Of a DNA stretch of 44,059 nucleotides, positions 6,587 to 14,786 are shown one piece after another (the first letter of the stretch is position 1; each line of letters begins with the position of its first letter). This stretch comes from Bacteroidales bacterium. GTDB taxonomy: Bacteria; Bacteroidota; Bacteroidia; Bacteroidales; ML635J-15. Below the pieces are notes generated by a model that was given only the letters and a program-made list of their open reading frames with translations, did not search any database and was not told the DNA's origin. A program made the position numbers and the translations under genes. The stretch spans positions 1 to 44,059 of the forward strand of contig JAFZLK010000037.1 of the NCBI GenBank assembly GCA_017551515.1. Direction: 5' to 3'.

Positions 6587-9500
6587 AAAATGAAAATATT
6601 GTTAACGTTCATACATTCTCTTCGTCTGAGATTATTGATAACGTTTTAAATGCAATAGGACTGACGAGATCATCCATTTCAACTTACCAGCAATACCAAT
6701 ATCCTAACGGTGAATATATGCGGTTAAGAGTATCTAATCATGGGATATATCTCCAACATTGGTTTGATAAAAACAGAGAGGCAAGAATGAATGGTAATAG
6801 TGTCCCGAAATTGAATGTCGGGCAAAATATTGCCATAACATTTGCACCAAACGAACAGGAATGTTTATCTATGGGAAAGTGTTTTCCAATGAAAATAAAG
6901 AATGTTACAGCAGTAAAGACACAATATGGAAACAATGTCAAACCGCAATTCAAAATCAGGCATATATGTTATTATTCGTGGATGTTAACACAATTGGACA
7001 TTGATTCGATATCTTTATCGCTTGCGAATTGTATATCAAACGGAACTGATTTTAAAGAACCATTGGGAGATATGCCAGACAAAGTTGCCGAATGGGAAGT
7101 TATATCAAATCTTCCACCAATAAAAATAAAGGGAATAACTCTGCAACAAGAAAGAAATGATGATAAAATTAGTGCTAACAACAATTCTCAAATTGGTGTT
7201 TCGCAGAAAAACGTTACTTTTGCAGACAAAGGCAAAGCCGACAAAATGGAAGCCATCGACAATAATATAAAACTCGCTCACGACCTGATAAAATTCACAG
7301 GAAAGTCTGTGTTTCTCACTGGCAAGGCGGGAACTGGCAAGACTACTTTTCTGAAAAGTCTGCCGAGCATAATTCGCAAGCGCATGGTCGTTGTTGCGCC
7401 TACGGGTGTGGCGGCGTTGAATGCTGGTGGCGTGACCATACACTCGTTGTTTCAGCTTCCGTTTACCCCGTTTATCCCCGAAGGCGCCGACTTGTCGTTT
7501 GTGTCGAAGGATGAGAATGGCACGCCTATACGCGAACAGTTCAATCTTAACAGGAATAAAATCAAGTTGTTGCGCTCTTTGAATTTGCTTGTCATTGATG
7601 AGGTGAGCATGGTGCGTTCCGACCTTCTTGATGCGGTTGACAGCGTTCTGCGCCATTACCGTCGCTCGTCGTTGCCGTTTGGCGGTGTGCAATTGCTTAT
7701 GATTGGCGACTTGTACCAACTTACGCCTGTTGTGAAGGAGGACGAATGGCGGATAATCAGCAGTTTTTACCGTTCTCCATACTTTTTCGACAGCAATGCC
7801 CTCAAGAAAGTCGATTATGTGACCGTGGAACTTACTCACATTTTCAGGCAACGCGATGAGGTTTTCATTTCGATACTTAACGAAATTCGCACTAACACGC
7901 TTACTGCACAGTCGCTTGCGGTGCTGAATAGCCGTGTTGCGACAGCAGACGATGCCGACGATGATGAGAATATTAGGCTTACAACACACAATAACGATGC
8001 TAATTCAATAAACGGCACAAAGTTGGAATCGCTTGAAGGCCAAGAATATACATTTGCTGCAGATGTGCGTGACAATTTTCCTCCATACATGTACCCGACC
8101 GATGAGGTTCTTACGTTGAAGGAAGGTGCACAAGTAATGTTCATTCGCAACGATTCATCGCCTGCAAAGTTGTTCTACAACGGCAAGATTGGACATATTA
8201 CCGAAATCAGCGATTCAAAAATCATGGTACTTTGCAAGGGCGACTATGCTCCGATTGAAGTCAAGCAGGAAGTATGGGAGAATGTGCAATATTCGGTCAA
8301 CAGTGAAACTAACGAGATCGAGCAGAATGTGATTGGTGAGTTTGTTCAGTACCCGTTGCGGCTTGCATGGGCGATAACAGTGCACAAGAGCCAGGGACTT
8401 ACGTTTGACAAGGCAATTATTGATGTCCATGCGGCATTTGCGTTCGGACAGGTGTATGTTGCGCTAAGCCGTTGCAAGTCGTTGGAGGGATTGACGCTGA
8501 AGACACCGATTTCGTCTAACATGATAAAGTCTGACACTGAGGTAGTGACGTTTTGCAACAATGCACGGCAAAAGCAACCCGATGAGACTCAGCTTAATTC
8601 GTATGTCGTTTCGTATCAGCGTGATATTTTGTTGAAGATTTTCGATTTCAACCTGATGCAAAAGCAGTTGTCGGAAGTGCGCAGCGTGTATATGTCGAAT
8701 TTCAATAGGTTTAATCCCGAATATTCGCAGAAACTGCTCGATATTGTTCAGCGTTTCGATGAGCTTGTGTTTGCTGTGAACAAGAAATTTGTAGTGCAGT
8801 TGTGGAAAATATTTTCCGCTTCGCCTAATGTCCAACTGAAAGACGATGAATTTTTGCAGCAGAGGATTTCAAAGGCGGCAGAATATTTCTTTGCCAAGCT
8901 GGACGAAACCATAGGCGAGCCGTTTTCGCAGATTTTGCTTGAGTCCGACAACAAAGAGGTTGACGAAGAAATGAAATCGGCATTGGAGGCGTTGGAGCTT
9001 GAGTATTGCACAAAACGCAATATCTTTGAAAAGTTGCGCGACGGCTTTTCTACCGAAATGTATCTGCGCATCATTTCCGACACCGAGGACAAGTTCCAGC
9101 CCACTTTCAGCCGCAAGTCGCAAAAGACGTATTCGGTTCCGGGTACGAACAAGGAATTGTTCGCCGCACTTAATGCTTGGCGCAAGTCGATGGCGGACGA
9201 GTTCGATATGCCTGTGTATTATGTGTTGCCGCAGAAGTCGCTTGTAGATATTGTGGAAAAATTGCCTCGCAATGCCAAATCGTTGAGCAAGATAAAAGGT
9301 ATTGGCGCGAAGAAAGTCGCCGCTTACGGCAATGATATTTTGAATATCATAAACGATTTTTGTCGTGCCAATGGCATCGGTGATGAATCGGCGTTGCCGG
9401 AATTGGAACCGGTTTCTGATGCCGAGCCAGTAAAAAAGAAAAAGTCAAAGGAAAAGAAAGAAAAGCCAGCCAAAGGAGATTCGTTCCGCAAGTCGCTCGA

Positions 9501-9783
9501 AATGTTCAAGCAGGGAATGTCGATAGAAGAGATTGCAAAGGAGCGTTCGCTTGCCGTGTCAACAATCTTTTCGCATCTTACGAGGTATATTGCCACTGGA
9601 GAAATCCAGCCCGAGGAGCTTATTGGCGACAAAGAAAAGTTTGCCGAGGTCATGGACTATTTGGAATCGCATGGTGAATATGGAAGCATGTCGCAGTTGT
9701 TTGCCGATGCGGATGGCAAGTTTTCGTATGATGAATTAAGGGTTGGGGTGGCGTTCTTGGAGAAAATGCGAGAGAGCATATAA
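6574..9783 (+). CDS. Pif1-type helicase with HRDC and HTH, fused to an N-terminal accessory domain
   Basis: I choose ATG 6574 (MAKQKNENIVNVHTF, 1069 aa); the open frame to 6505 runs through small RNA 2. From about residue 224 (MEAIDNNIKLAHDLI) it is a standard Bacteroidetes Pif1/RecD2-like superfamily 1 helicase. Walker A GKAGTGKTT is at about 250-258, Walker B VIDEVSM at about 340, and VALSRCKSLEG near 630. Then come an acidic helical region, an HRDC-like domain with LSKIKGIGAKKVAAYG (about 905-920), a lysine-rich linker, and a C-terminal helix-turn-helix (about 968-1005). Residues 1-223 are AT-rich and share no motif with helicases. They carry an OB/beta-rich pattern (YMRLRVSNHGIYLQHWFDKN; IAITFAPNEQE) and look joined in frame to the old start codon at 7243. 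The helicase unwinds DNA or G-quadruplexes; the extension's job is unknown. Confidence 0.85.
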   Translation: MAKQKNENIVNVHTFSSSEIIDNVLNAIGLTRSSISTYQQYQYPNGEYMRLRVSNHGIYLQHWFDKNREARMNGNSVPKLNVGQNIAITFAPNEQECLSMGKCFPMKIKNVTAVKTQYGNNVKPQFKIRHICYYSWMLTQLDIDSISLSLANCISNGTDFKEPLGDMPDKVAEWEVISNLPPIKIKGITLQQERNDDKISANNNSQIGVSQKNVTFADKGKADKMEAIDNNIKLAHDLIKFTGKSVFLTGKAGTGKTTFLKSLPSIIRKRMVVVAPTGVAALNAGGVTIHSLFQLPFTPFIPEGADLSFVSKDENGTPIREQFNLNRNKIKLLRSLNLLVIDEVSMVRSDLLDAVDSVLRHYRRSSLPFGGVQLLMIGDLYQLTPVVKEDEWRIISSFYRSPYFFDSNALKKVDYVTVELTHIFRQRDEVFISILNEIRTNTLTAQSLAVLNSRVATADDADDDENIRLTTHNNDANSINGTKLESLEGQEYTFAADVRDNFPPYMYPTDEVLTLKEGAQVMFIRNDSSPAKLFYNGKIGHITEISDSKIMVLCKGDYAPIEVKQEVWENVQYSVNSETNEIEQNVIGEFVQYPLRLAWAITVHKSQGLTFDKAIIDVHAAFAFGQVYVALSRCKSLEGLTLKTPISSNMIKSDTEVVTFCNNARQKQPDETQLNSYVVSYQRDILLKIFDFNLMQKQLSEVRSVYMSNFNRFNPEYSQKLLDIVQRFDELVFAVNKKFVVQLWKIFSASPNVQLKDDEFLQQRISKAAEYFFAKLDETIGEPFSQILLESDNKEVDEEMKSALEALELEYCTKRNIFEKLRDGFSTEMYLRIISDTEDKFQPTFSRKSQKTYSVPGTNKELFAALNAWRKSMADEFDMPVYYVLPQKSLVDIVEKLPRNAKSLSKIKGIGAKKVAAYGNDILNIINDFCRANGIGDESALPELEPVSDAEPVKKKKSKEKKEKPAKGDSFRKSLEMFKQGMSIEEIAKERSLAVSTIFSHLTRYIATGEIQPEELIGDKEKFAEVMDYLESHGEYGSMSQLFADADGKFSYDELRVGVAFLEKMRESI

Positions 9784-9791
9784 CAAATCAA

Positions 9792-9818
9792 GACTATCCT
9801 ACATTTTGTAGAATAGTC
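9792..9818. terminator. Bidirectional terminator between convergent genes
   Basis: A 12-bp stem with one mismatch (9792-9803 and 9807-9818, loop TTT) lies between the helicase stop and the stop of the minus-strand DUF3127 gene. T-rich sequence follows on the plus strand and an A/T run on the other, so it can serve both. Confidence 0.55.
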
Positions 9819-9838
9819 CTGTTTTGTTGTTTTTGTCA

Positions 9839-10228
9839 TTAGAATGGTAAATCGTCGTCTGCTTTGCTGTCTGCACCCATAAAATCAGGCATTTCGGTTG
9901 GCATGGGGGCGCCATTGGCTGGCGGAGGTGTTGGGGTGGCGGCGAATGAGCCGGTCTGGTTTTGTGCCGACTCTACCTTCCATGCACGGAGGTCGGTGTA
10001 CCAGTTGTTGTTGTACTCGCGGCTTTCCGGCTCGAAGAATACATGTATTTCTTCGCCTACAACAAGGGTCGAGAAATCAACCTTGTCGCCCCAAACTTGG
10101 AAACAAGCCTTCTTGGGGAATTGTCCGTTGGCGTATTCTATTACAAACGATTGCTTTTTCCATGTGCCGTTTGCTCCATTGCCCGTTACCGGATCCAATA
10201 TCTTTATCAATTTTCCTGAAATGTCCAT
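9839..10228 (-). CDS. DUF3127 protein with SSB-like acidic tail
   Basis: A 129-residue protein recognisable as the Bacteroidetes DUF3127 family: MDISGKLIKILDPVTG, WKKQSFVIEYANGQFPKKACFQVWGDK, then VGEEIHVFFEPESREYNNNWYTDLRAWKVE. The strand pattern suggests an OB-like barrel. A Pro/Ala/Gly-rich linker (about 95-115) leads to a C-terminal tip ADDDLPF, almost identical to the acidic tip of bacterial SSB. By analogy it could bind the same SSB-interacting partners (inference). Convergent with the helicase gene. Family function is not established as far as I know. Confidence 0.85.
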   Translation of the reverse strand: MDISGKLIKILDPVTGNGANGTWKKQSFVIEYANGQFPKKACFQVWGDKVDFSTLVVGEEIHVFFEPESREYNNNWYTDLRAWKVESAQNQTGSFAATPTPPPANGAPMPTEMPDFMGADSKADDDLPF

Positions 10229-10249
10229 AGTTCTTTAATTTTTACTTCG

Positions 10250-10281
10250 CGAATTTACACATAAATATTTGTTCATGTCAA
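10250..10281 (-). promoter_or_regulatory. Promoter of the DUF3127 gene (TTG, 21 bp, TAAATTCG)
   Basis: On the minus strand TTG at 10281-10279 and TAAATTCG at 10257-10250 are spaced 21 bp apart. The -7 box differs from TAnnTTTG at one position. It lies about 20 bp before the start codon. Confidence 0.45.
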
Positions 10282-10423
10282 TTTGAGAGGATAATGTTAT
10301 TAACAATTTTGACAGTCTGAAAACATAACAAAAGTTTATAGATTGTATTTGTTCAAGAATAAATGTATTTCCCCGAAGCAAAGATTATTTATTAAACCAT
10401 CGACAGAAAGGAGAACCTTAAGC

Positions 10424-10510
10424 TCACGAAGCGAAGCGAGTATACCTTGATTGCCGCCTTGCCATTCGATACTTCGACTTCGCTCAGCAACCTCAGGCTC
10501 AGGGAGCGGC
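10424..10510. repeat. GC-rich intergenic repeat with CGAAGCGAAG / CTTCGCTCAG arms
   Basis: The gap 10229-10535 is mostly AT-rich leader for the DUF3127 gene, then changes abruptly at about 10424 to GC-rich sequence. That sequence carries CACGAAGCGAAGCGAG (10425-10440) and TTCGACTTCGCTCAG (10473-10487), imperfect inverted arms, followed by GCAACCTCAGGCTCAGG. Such TTCGACTTCGCTCAG blocks recur between genes in Bacteroidetes. No credible ORF is present. Confidence 0.4.
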
Positions 10511-10535
10511 TGTAAGCGTTAAGAAAATAGAGCAA

Positions 10536-11699
10536 TTATCGTATGAGTTTAGCGTTTTTCGTGAACTCTATCAAATTTTCAATGCCCCTTACAAATTCCT
10601 CTTCCTCTCGCGCAATGTTTATCCTTATGTATTGGTTCCATTCCTTGCCAAAATGAACACCTGGAATTACTGCCGTTCGGATGTTTTCATACAACGCAAG
10701 ACCGAAACGCAGACTATCGTTCCACGGCTCGGGCAACTTAGCCCAGATAAAATATCCTCCGTCGTTTTGCGGACAAACAAATCCTGCTTTTTGCAAACGT
10801 TCGTTGCCAATTTCAAGATTGCTGAGAATCTTGCTACGCAGTTCTGTAATATAGGTGCGAGACTCGTCGGTATAGAGAAATTCGGCAATTGCTTGTTGCT
10901 GAGGTGCTGCTGACGACAGTCCAATGTAGTCGTGTATGTAGCTAATCTTGTCGAAATGACATTCATCAAAAATGAAATATCCTACGCGCCAGCCGGTTAT
11001 TGAAAATCTCTTCGAAAAACTATTTACGTAGAAAACGTTGGGCGAAATTCGTTCAATCGGATAGTAGGGCGGTTCGTTGTTGAAGTAAAGTTCGCAGTAA
11101 ACCGAATCTATTATAAGGTACGAACCGAATTCTTCGCAGAGGTCGATGAGGTAGTTGAGTTTTTCGCGGCTCAAGGTCTTGCCGTACGGATTTCCAGGCG
11201 ATGCCACGAAAATTACATTTATCTTGTTGTCAACAAAGAACTTGCGGAAATCTGCATTGTCGAAGTATATTTCTGGGTCGGTGGGGTAGGTGAAGAAGTT
11301 GTTGCCGAAAATCTGTGGCAGGTGAATGTACGATTCGTATGCCGGTGAAAAACTCATTGCGTTGAAATCCTTGCCTTTGTTGCCTTGCAAGTAGGTGTAA
11401 ATCAACGAAACAGCCTCAGTCGCTCCGCTCGATATGAATATTCTCGCTGTTGACGGGCGGTTGCTGTATTTTGCGTCAAGGTGTTCGAGAAGCTTTTTGT
11501 TTCCGCAGCCTGGAGCGTACTGGTGGATGTCTTTTTTCAATATCTGGGAGAATATTTCTAAAAGTTTCTCTGGCGGGCGGAATCCTGGTATGCCTTGTGC
11601 AAGATTGGTACCTCCGTTCAGTTTTACCTTGTTGCTAAAATAGCTTATCAGCGAGCCTGTTATTTTGGGCAGTGGTGTATTTTCCGACAAGTAGTCCAT
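10536..11699 (-). CDS. Class I/II PLP-dependent aminotransferase
   Basis: A 387-residue fold-type I aminotransferase. Diagnostic features are GATEAVSLIYTYL (about 92-104, phosphate cup), SPGNPYGKTLSREKL (167-181), DSVYCELYF (198-206), and NSFSKRFSITGWRVGYF with PLP-binding Lys230 (226-242). The C-terminus has QYIRINIARE with the substrate-carboxylate arginine. It would transfer amino groups between an amino acid and a 2-oxo acid. The substrate (aspartate, aromatic, methionine-like) cannot be read from sequence. It is monocistronic with its own -7 box upstream and lies back to back with the tRNA-Lys gene. Confidence 0.9.
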   Translation of the reverse strand: MDYLSENTPLPKITGSLISYFSNKVKLNGGTNLAQGIPGFRPPEKLLEIFSQILKKDIHQYAPGCGNKKLLEHLDAKYSNRPSTARIFISSGATEAVSLIYTYLQGNKGKDFNAMSFSPAYESYIHLPQIFGNNFFTYPTDPEIYFDNADFRKFFVDNKINVIFVASPGNPYGKTLSREKLNYLIDLCEEFGSYLIIDSVYCELYFNNEPPYYPIERISPNVFYVNSFSKRFSITGWRVGYFIFDECHFDKISYIHDYIGLSSAAPQQQAIAEFLYTDESRTYITELRSKILSNLEIGNERLQKAGFVCPQNDGGYFIWAKLPEPWNDSLRFGLALYENIRTAVIPGVHFGKEWNQYIRINIAREEEEFVRGIENLIEFTKNAKLIR

Positions 11700-11731
11700 A
11701 TCTTTGATTTTTGTTTCAACTTTTTGTGAGG

Positions 11732-11739
11732 CAAAGTTA
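11732..11739 (-). promoter_or_regulatory. TAACTTTG -7 box for the aminotransferase gene
   Basis: The minus strand reads TAACTTTG, a perfect TAnnTTTG match, 33 bp before the start codon. No clear -33 TTTG is seen. Confidence 0.5.
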
Positions 11740-11862
11740 TAAAAAATGAATTTTGCTCGGGTTAATGTATTGAAAATTTGCGAACAGGAATCATCTGGAA
11801 ATCATTTAATGCATTGAATGTTCGGTTGTTAAATGTATTTATAAAAATAATCGAAAAATGTT

Positions 11863-11892
11863 TTGTCGGTTTGTAATAAAGCATTACCTTTG
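11863..11892 (+). promoter_or_regulatory. Promoter of tRNA-Lys (TTTTG, 19 bp, TACCTTTG)
   Basis: TTG at 11863-11865 (within TTTTG) and TACCTTTG at 11885-11892 are spaced exactly 19 bp, the canonical Bacteroidetes promoter. The tRNA begins 20 bp later. Confidence 0.75.
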
Positions 11893-11912
11893 CACTCGCA
11901 AAATCAGCGAAG

Positions 11913-11985
11913 CGGTCCGTAGCTCAGTTGGTAGAGCACCTGACTCTTAATCAGGGTGTCAAGGGTTCGATCCCCTTCGGACCGA
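11913..11985 (+). tRNA. tRNA-Lys (anticodon CTT)
   Basis: A complete cloverleaf: acceptor CGGTCCG pairs with CGGACCG (11978-11984), D arm GCTC/GAGC, anticodon stem CCTGA/TCAGG around loop CTCTTAA (anticodon CTT), T stem AAGGG/CCCTT with loop TTCGATC, discriminator A at 11985. The CCA end is not encoded (ACA follows). It is transcribed alone, between a strong promoter and a terminator at 11991. Confidence 0.95.
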
Positions 11986-11990
11986 CAATA

Positions 11991-12012
11991 TCCCGCAACA
12001 GCGGGATTTTTT
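11991..12012 (+). terminator. Terminator after tRNA-Lys
   Basis: A perfect 6-bp GC-rich stem TCCCGC/GCGGGA (11991-11996, 12001-12006, loop AACA) followed by six T residues, 5 bp after the tRNA end. Confidence 0.85.
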
Positions 12013-12043
12013 GTTATATGCCCCTCAATGTTTAAATTCTGAT

Positions 12044-12051
12044 TATCTTTG
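12044..12051 (+). promoter_or_regulatory. TATCTTTG -7 box for the radical SAM gene
   Basis: A perfect TAnnTTTG match 20 bp before ATG 12071. It supports the 12071 start and argues against a longer reading from 12011, which would begin inside the tRNA terminator. Confidence 0.6.
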
Positions 12052-12070
12052 CCTCAAAATTAGGTTAGTT

Positions 12071-12835
12071 ATGGCAACATTTCTTTTCGACAACATTATT
12101 TTTGGTCCGGTAAAATCTCGAAGGTTAGGCAATTCGTTGGGTGTGAACCTGCTGCCGACAAATGCAAAGTTCTGTACCTTCAACTGTGTGTATTGTGAAT
12201 GCGGTTGGAACAGCAAGGGTGTGAAGATTGAACTTCCGCGACTTGGCGATGTTGTTCCTGCTATGGAAAAGTATTTTTCCGAAAACACACAACCGCTCGA
12301 TGTTATTACTTTTGCAGGTAACGGAGAGCCGACCATCAATCCCGATTTTCCAGAAATTGTTGCAGAAACTGTTCGCCTGCGCGACAAATATATGCCAAAT
12401 GTGAAGATTTCGGTTCTTACAAATGCCTCGAACCTTAAAAACAAAAAGGTTGTTGCCGCGCTAAAGATGATTGACGAACCGATTCTGAAGATTGACACTT
12501 TCATCCAGCAAGATTTCGAGTTGATTAACAAGCCGACGACAAAACTTTCAATAGCGTCAATTGTCGAAGATATATCTCGTAATTTCGAACATCCAATAAT
12601 CCAGACCATGTTTATGCGAGGCGACATTGATGGTAAATTCTTCGATAATACTACATCCGAATCGCTTGATACGTACTATAATACACTCAAGAGACTAAAA
12701 CCATCATTGGTCATGGTCTATTCTATCGCCCGCGAAACTCCGCTTTCCGGTTTGCAGAAGGTCGCTCCTGATGAACTCGAAAGGATAGGCGAGAGTATTC
12801 GTAATTTAGGTTTCCAAGTGCTAGTAACTCCTTAA
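12071..12835 (+). CDS. Radical SAM protein
   Basis: A 254-residue radical SAM enzyme. The CxxxCxxC motif is CTFNCVYC (Cys35, Cys39, Cys42), which binds the 4Fe-4S cluster. FAGNGEPTINPDF (about 94-106) is the GGE-like SAM-binding motif. The N-terminal IIFGPVKSRRLGNSLGVNLLP segment is characteristic of a small family of radical SAM proteins of unknown reaction (YgiQ/AslB-unrelated, often annotated only as radical SAM). It starts a three-gene unit: its TAA abuts the GTG of the next gene directly. The product and target of the reaction cannot be read from sequence. Confidence 0.85.
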   Translation: MATFLFDNIIFGPVKSRRLGNSLGVNLLPTNAKFCTFNCVYCECGWNSKGVKIELPRLGDVVPAMEKYFSENTQPLDVITFAGNGEPTINPDFPEIVAETVRLRDKYMPNVKISVLTNASNLKNKKVVAALKMIDEPILKIDTFIQQDFELINKPTTKLSIASIVEDISRNFEHPIIQTMFMRGDIDGKFFDNTTSESLDTYYNTLKRLKPSLVMVYSIARETPLSGLQKVAPDELERIGESIRNLGFQVLVTP

Positions 12836-13885
12836 GTGATAGTAGGTTCGAAAATATTTGTCGCCCCTCTTGATTGGGGACTCGGTCATGCTTCGCGGTG
12901 TGTGCCTATCGTTCAATTTCTTGTAGAACAAGGTTTTGAAGTGATAATTGGCGGTAGCGGCGATTCTTTGGCATATTTGCATGAACGATTTCCGAAACTT
13001 GTTACAATAGAACTGCCTTCTGCTAAGATGAATTATGGTAGGCGAGGTATGGTTTCGCTGCCTTTTTTGTTCTCAATGTTTCGTTTTGCGCGGAATATCC
13101 GCAAAGAACATAAGGCATTGGAAAAGATAATTGCACGATATTCAATTGATTATGTTCTCTCTGACAATAGACTGGGTTTGTTTTCCGATTCTGTGCCTTC
13201 GTTCTATATGACTCACCAGCTCAATTTTGACAATGGTTTTTTGAATCGATTTGCGGCGCGTATGATGAAGCGTTTGCATCACCGCTATATATATAAATAT
13301 AGTTATTGCTTTGTGCCCGATGCCAAAGGAGAGTTGTCTTTGTCGGGAATCTTGTCGGACACGGAAATCAAAGTGAGACATTTGGGACCGCTTTCGCGTT
13401 TTTATGGGAAAGTGCCGAAGAAAATTGACGTCGATTTCGACCTGTTGTTGTTGTCGGGCATTGAACCGCAGCGCACAATGCTCGAAAATATTTTCATCGA
13501 AAAATATATGTCAATGCCCAATTCTGGGTTGTATATAATAAGAGGTGTGTCTGATGATGCTGAACTATCGTTGTCATCAAACATTTCTTGCGAAACCAAT
13601 CCGTCTGATGATAGGATAGCTTCGCTAATAGTGTCGGCACGACGGATTTTCTGCCGTAGCGGATACAGTACTTTGTGCGATTTGGCGGCATTGGGCAGGC
13701 GTGCTGTACTTGTGCCCACGCCTCGTCAGCCAGAGCAGGAATATCTTGCGGCGAGGTTTCACGAAAAGTTTGGTTTCGTCTCATTTGCCCAAGGCGATTT
13801 ATCCCAAGTGAATTTTTCTGGAATATCATACGATTCTGTGTGGAAATACGATTACATTTGTAACCTTAATGAATTATTGAAATGA
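12836..13885 (+). CDS. MurG-like GT-B glycosyltransferase
   Basis: A 349-residue protein starting with GTG directly after the previous stop. The N-terminus FVAPLDWGLGHASRCVPIVQFL carries the glycine-rich GHASR loop of GT-B glycosyltransferases (MurG / UDP-glycosyltransferase type). The C-terminal part has ICRSGYSTLCDLAALGRRAVLVPTP followed by EQEYLA, the donor-nucleotide site seen in the GT28 C-terminal domain. It probably transfers a sugar to a cell-envelope acceptor; neither donor nor acceptor can be named. It overlaps the next gene by 4 bp (ATGA at 13882), so the two are translationally coupled. Confidence 0.8.
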   Translation: MIVGSKIFVAPLDWGLGHASRCVPIVQFLVEQGFEVIIGGSGDSLAYLHERFPKLVTIELPSAKMNYGRRGMVSLPFLFSMFRFARNIRKEHKALEKIIARYSIDYVLSDNRLGLFSDSVPSFYMTHQLNFDNGFLNRFAARMMKRLHHRYIYKYSYCFVPDAKGELSLSGILSDTEIKVRHLGPLSRFYGKVPKKIDVDFDLLLLSGIEPQRTMLENIFIEKYMSMPNSGLYIIRGVSDDAELSLSSNISCETNPSDDRIASLIVSARRIFCRSGYSTLCDLAALGRRAVLVPTPRQPEQEYLAARFHEKFGFVSFAQGDLSQVNFSGISYDSVWKYDYICNLNELLK

Positions 13886-14754
13886 AAGTTTGCGGTTTTA
13901 CATTTATTCGCAATGCGATAAAGTACGATTACCCTGTAGTTGAAGCAATTACTTCGATTTTACCGTTGTGCGACAGGTTTGTCGTGGCTGTTGGAAATTC
14001 GGAGGACGGTACGCGGGAATTAATAGAGAAAATTTGTCCCAAAAAGATAGAAATCCTTGATACCGTTTGGGATGACTCTCTTCGCGAGGGAGGTAAAGTG
14101 CTTGCTGTCGAGACAAATAAGGCATTCACTGCAATAGGAGATGATTACGATTGGTGCTTCTATATTCAGGGCGATGAGGTTGTACACGAGAAATATCTGC
14201 CAGCCATTAAGTCGGCAATGGAGCAATATCTTGACGATAAGCGTGTAGATGGTTTGTTGTTCAAGTACTTGCATTTTTATGGTTCGTATGATTATGTTGG
14301 CACATCATATCATTGGTATAGGAACGAAATCAGAGTTGTGCGCAATAACAAGAAGATATATTCTTACCGTGATGCTCAAGGTTTTCGCAAGGATGATGAC
14401 AAAAAACTCAATGTAAAGCCGGTTGATGCATACGTTTACCATTACGGTTGGGTGAAGGATCCGTTTGCCATGCAGCGCAAACAGGAGGATTTCAACAAGT
14501 TGTGGCACGACGAGAAGTGGATTGAGCAGAATGTACAGAAAGCAGACCAGTTCGACTATTCAAATATTGATTCGTTGCGCAAGTTCGATGGCACACATCC
14601 GCAGGTCATGCTTGACAGGATTGCGCGTCTCAACTGGAAGTTCGACTACGACCTGTCGTGCAACAAAACTAGTTTCAAGGATAGAATGAAGGCTATGTTC
14701 GAGAAGATGGGTTTGCATGTCGGGCAATATCGCAACTACAATATTGTAAAGTAA
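13882..14754 (+). CDS. GT-A (family 2-like) glycosyltransferase
   Basis: A 290-residue protein. MKVCGFTFIRNAIKYDYPVVEAI, then CDRFVVAVGNSEDGT (donor site) and DWCFYIQGDEVVHEKY (DxD-like QGDE motif) are typical of small GT-A glycosyltransferases. The second half is rich in Tyr/Trp/His (FYGSYDYVGTSYHWYRNE). It has no signal peptide or membrane helix, so it acts in the cytoplasm. As last gene of the radical SAM / GT-B / GT-A unit it probably works on the same glycan. No clear terminator follows; a MITE-like repeat begins 33 bp after its stop. Confidence 0.8.
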   Translation: MKVCGFTFIRNAIKYDYPVVEAITSILPLCDRFVVAVGNSEDGTRELIEKICPKKIEILDTVWDDSLREGGKVLAVETNKAFTAIGDDYDWCFYIQGDEVVHEKYLPAIKSAMEQYLDDKRVDGLLFKYLHFYGSYDYVGTSYHWYRNEIRVVRNNKKIYSYRDAQGFRKDDDKKLNVKPVDAYVYHYGWVKDPFAMQRKQEDFNKLWHDEKWIEQNVQKADQFDYSNIDSLRKFDGTHPQVMLDRIARLNWKFDYDLSCNKTSFKDRMKAMFEKMGLHVGQYRNYNIVK

Positions 14755-14786
14755 TCTCCTTTTATGAAAATTGGGGATAATTATTA

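Noticed and set aside
7105..7989. 294-residue minus-strand ORF under the helicase
   Set aside because: It is a shadow of the conserved helicase core on the other strand, with no recognisable domain or promoter.
12011..12070. Longer start of the radical SAM gene
   Set aside because: It would begin in the tRNA terminator; the -7 box at 12044 and the MATFLFDNI start point to 12071.
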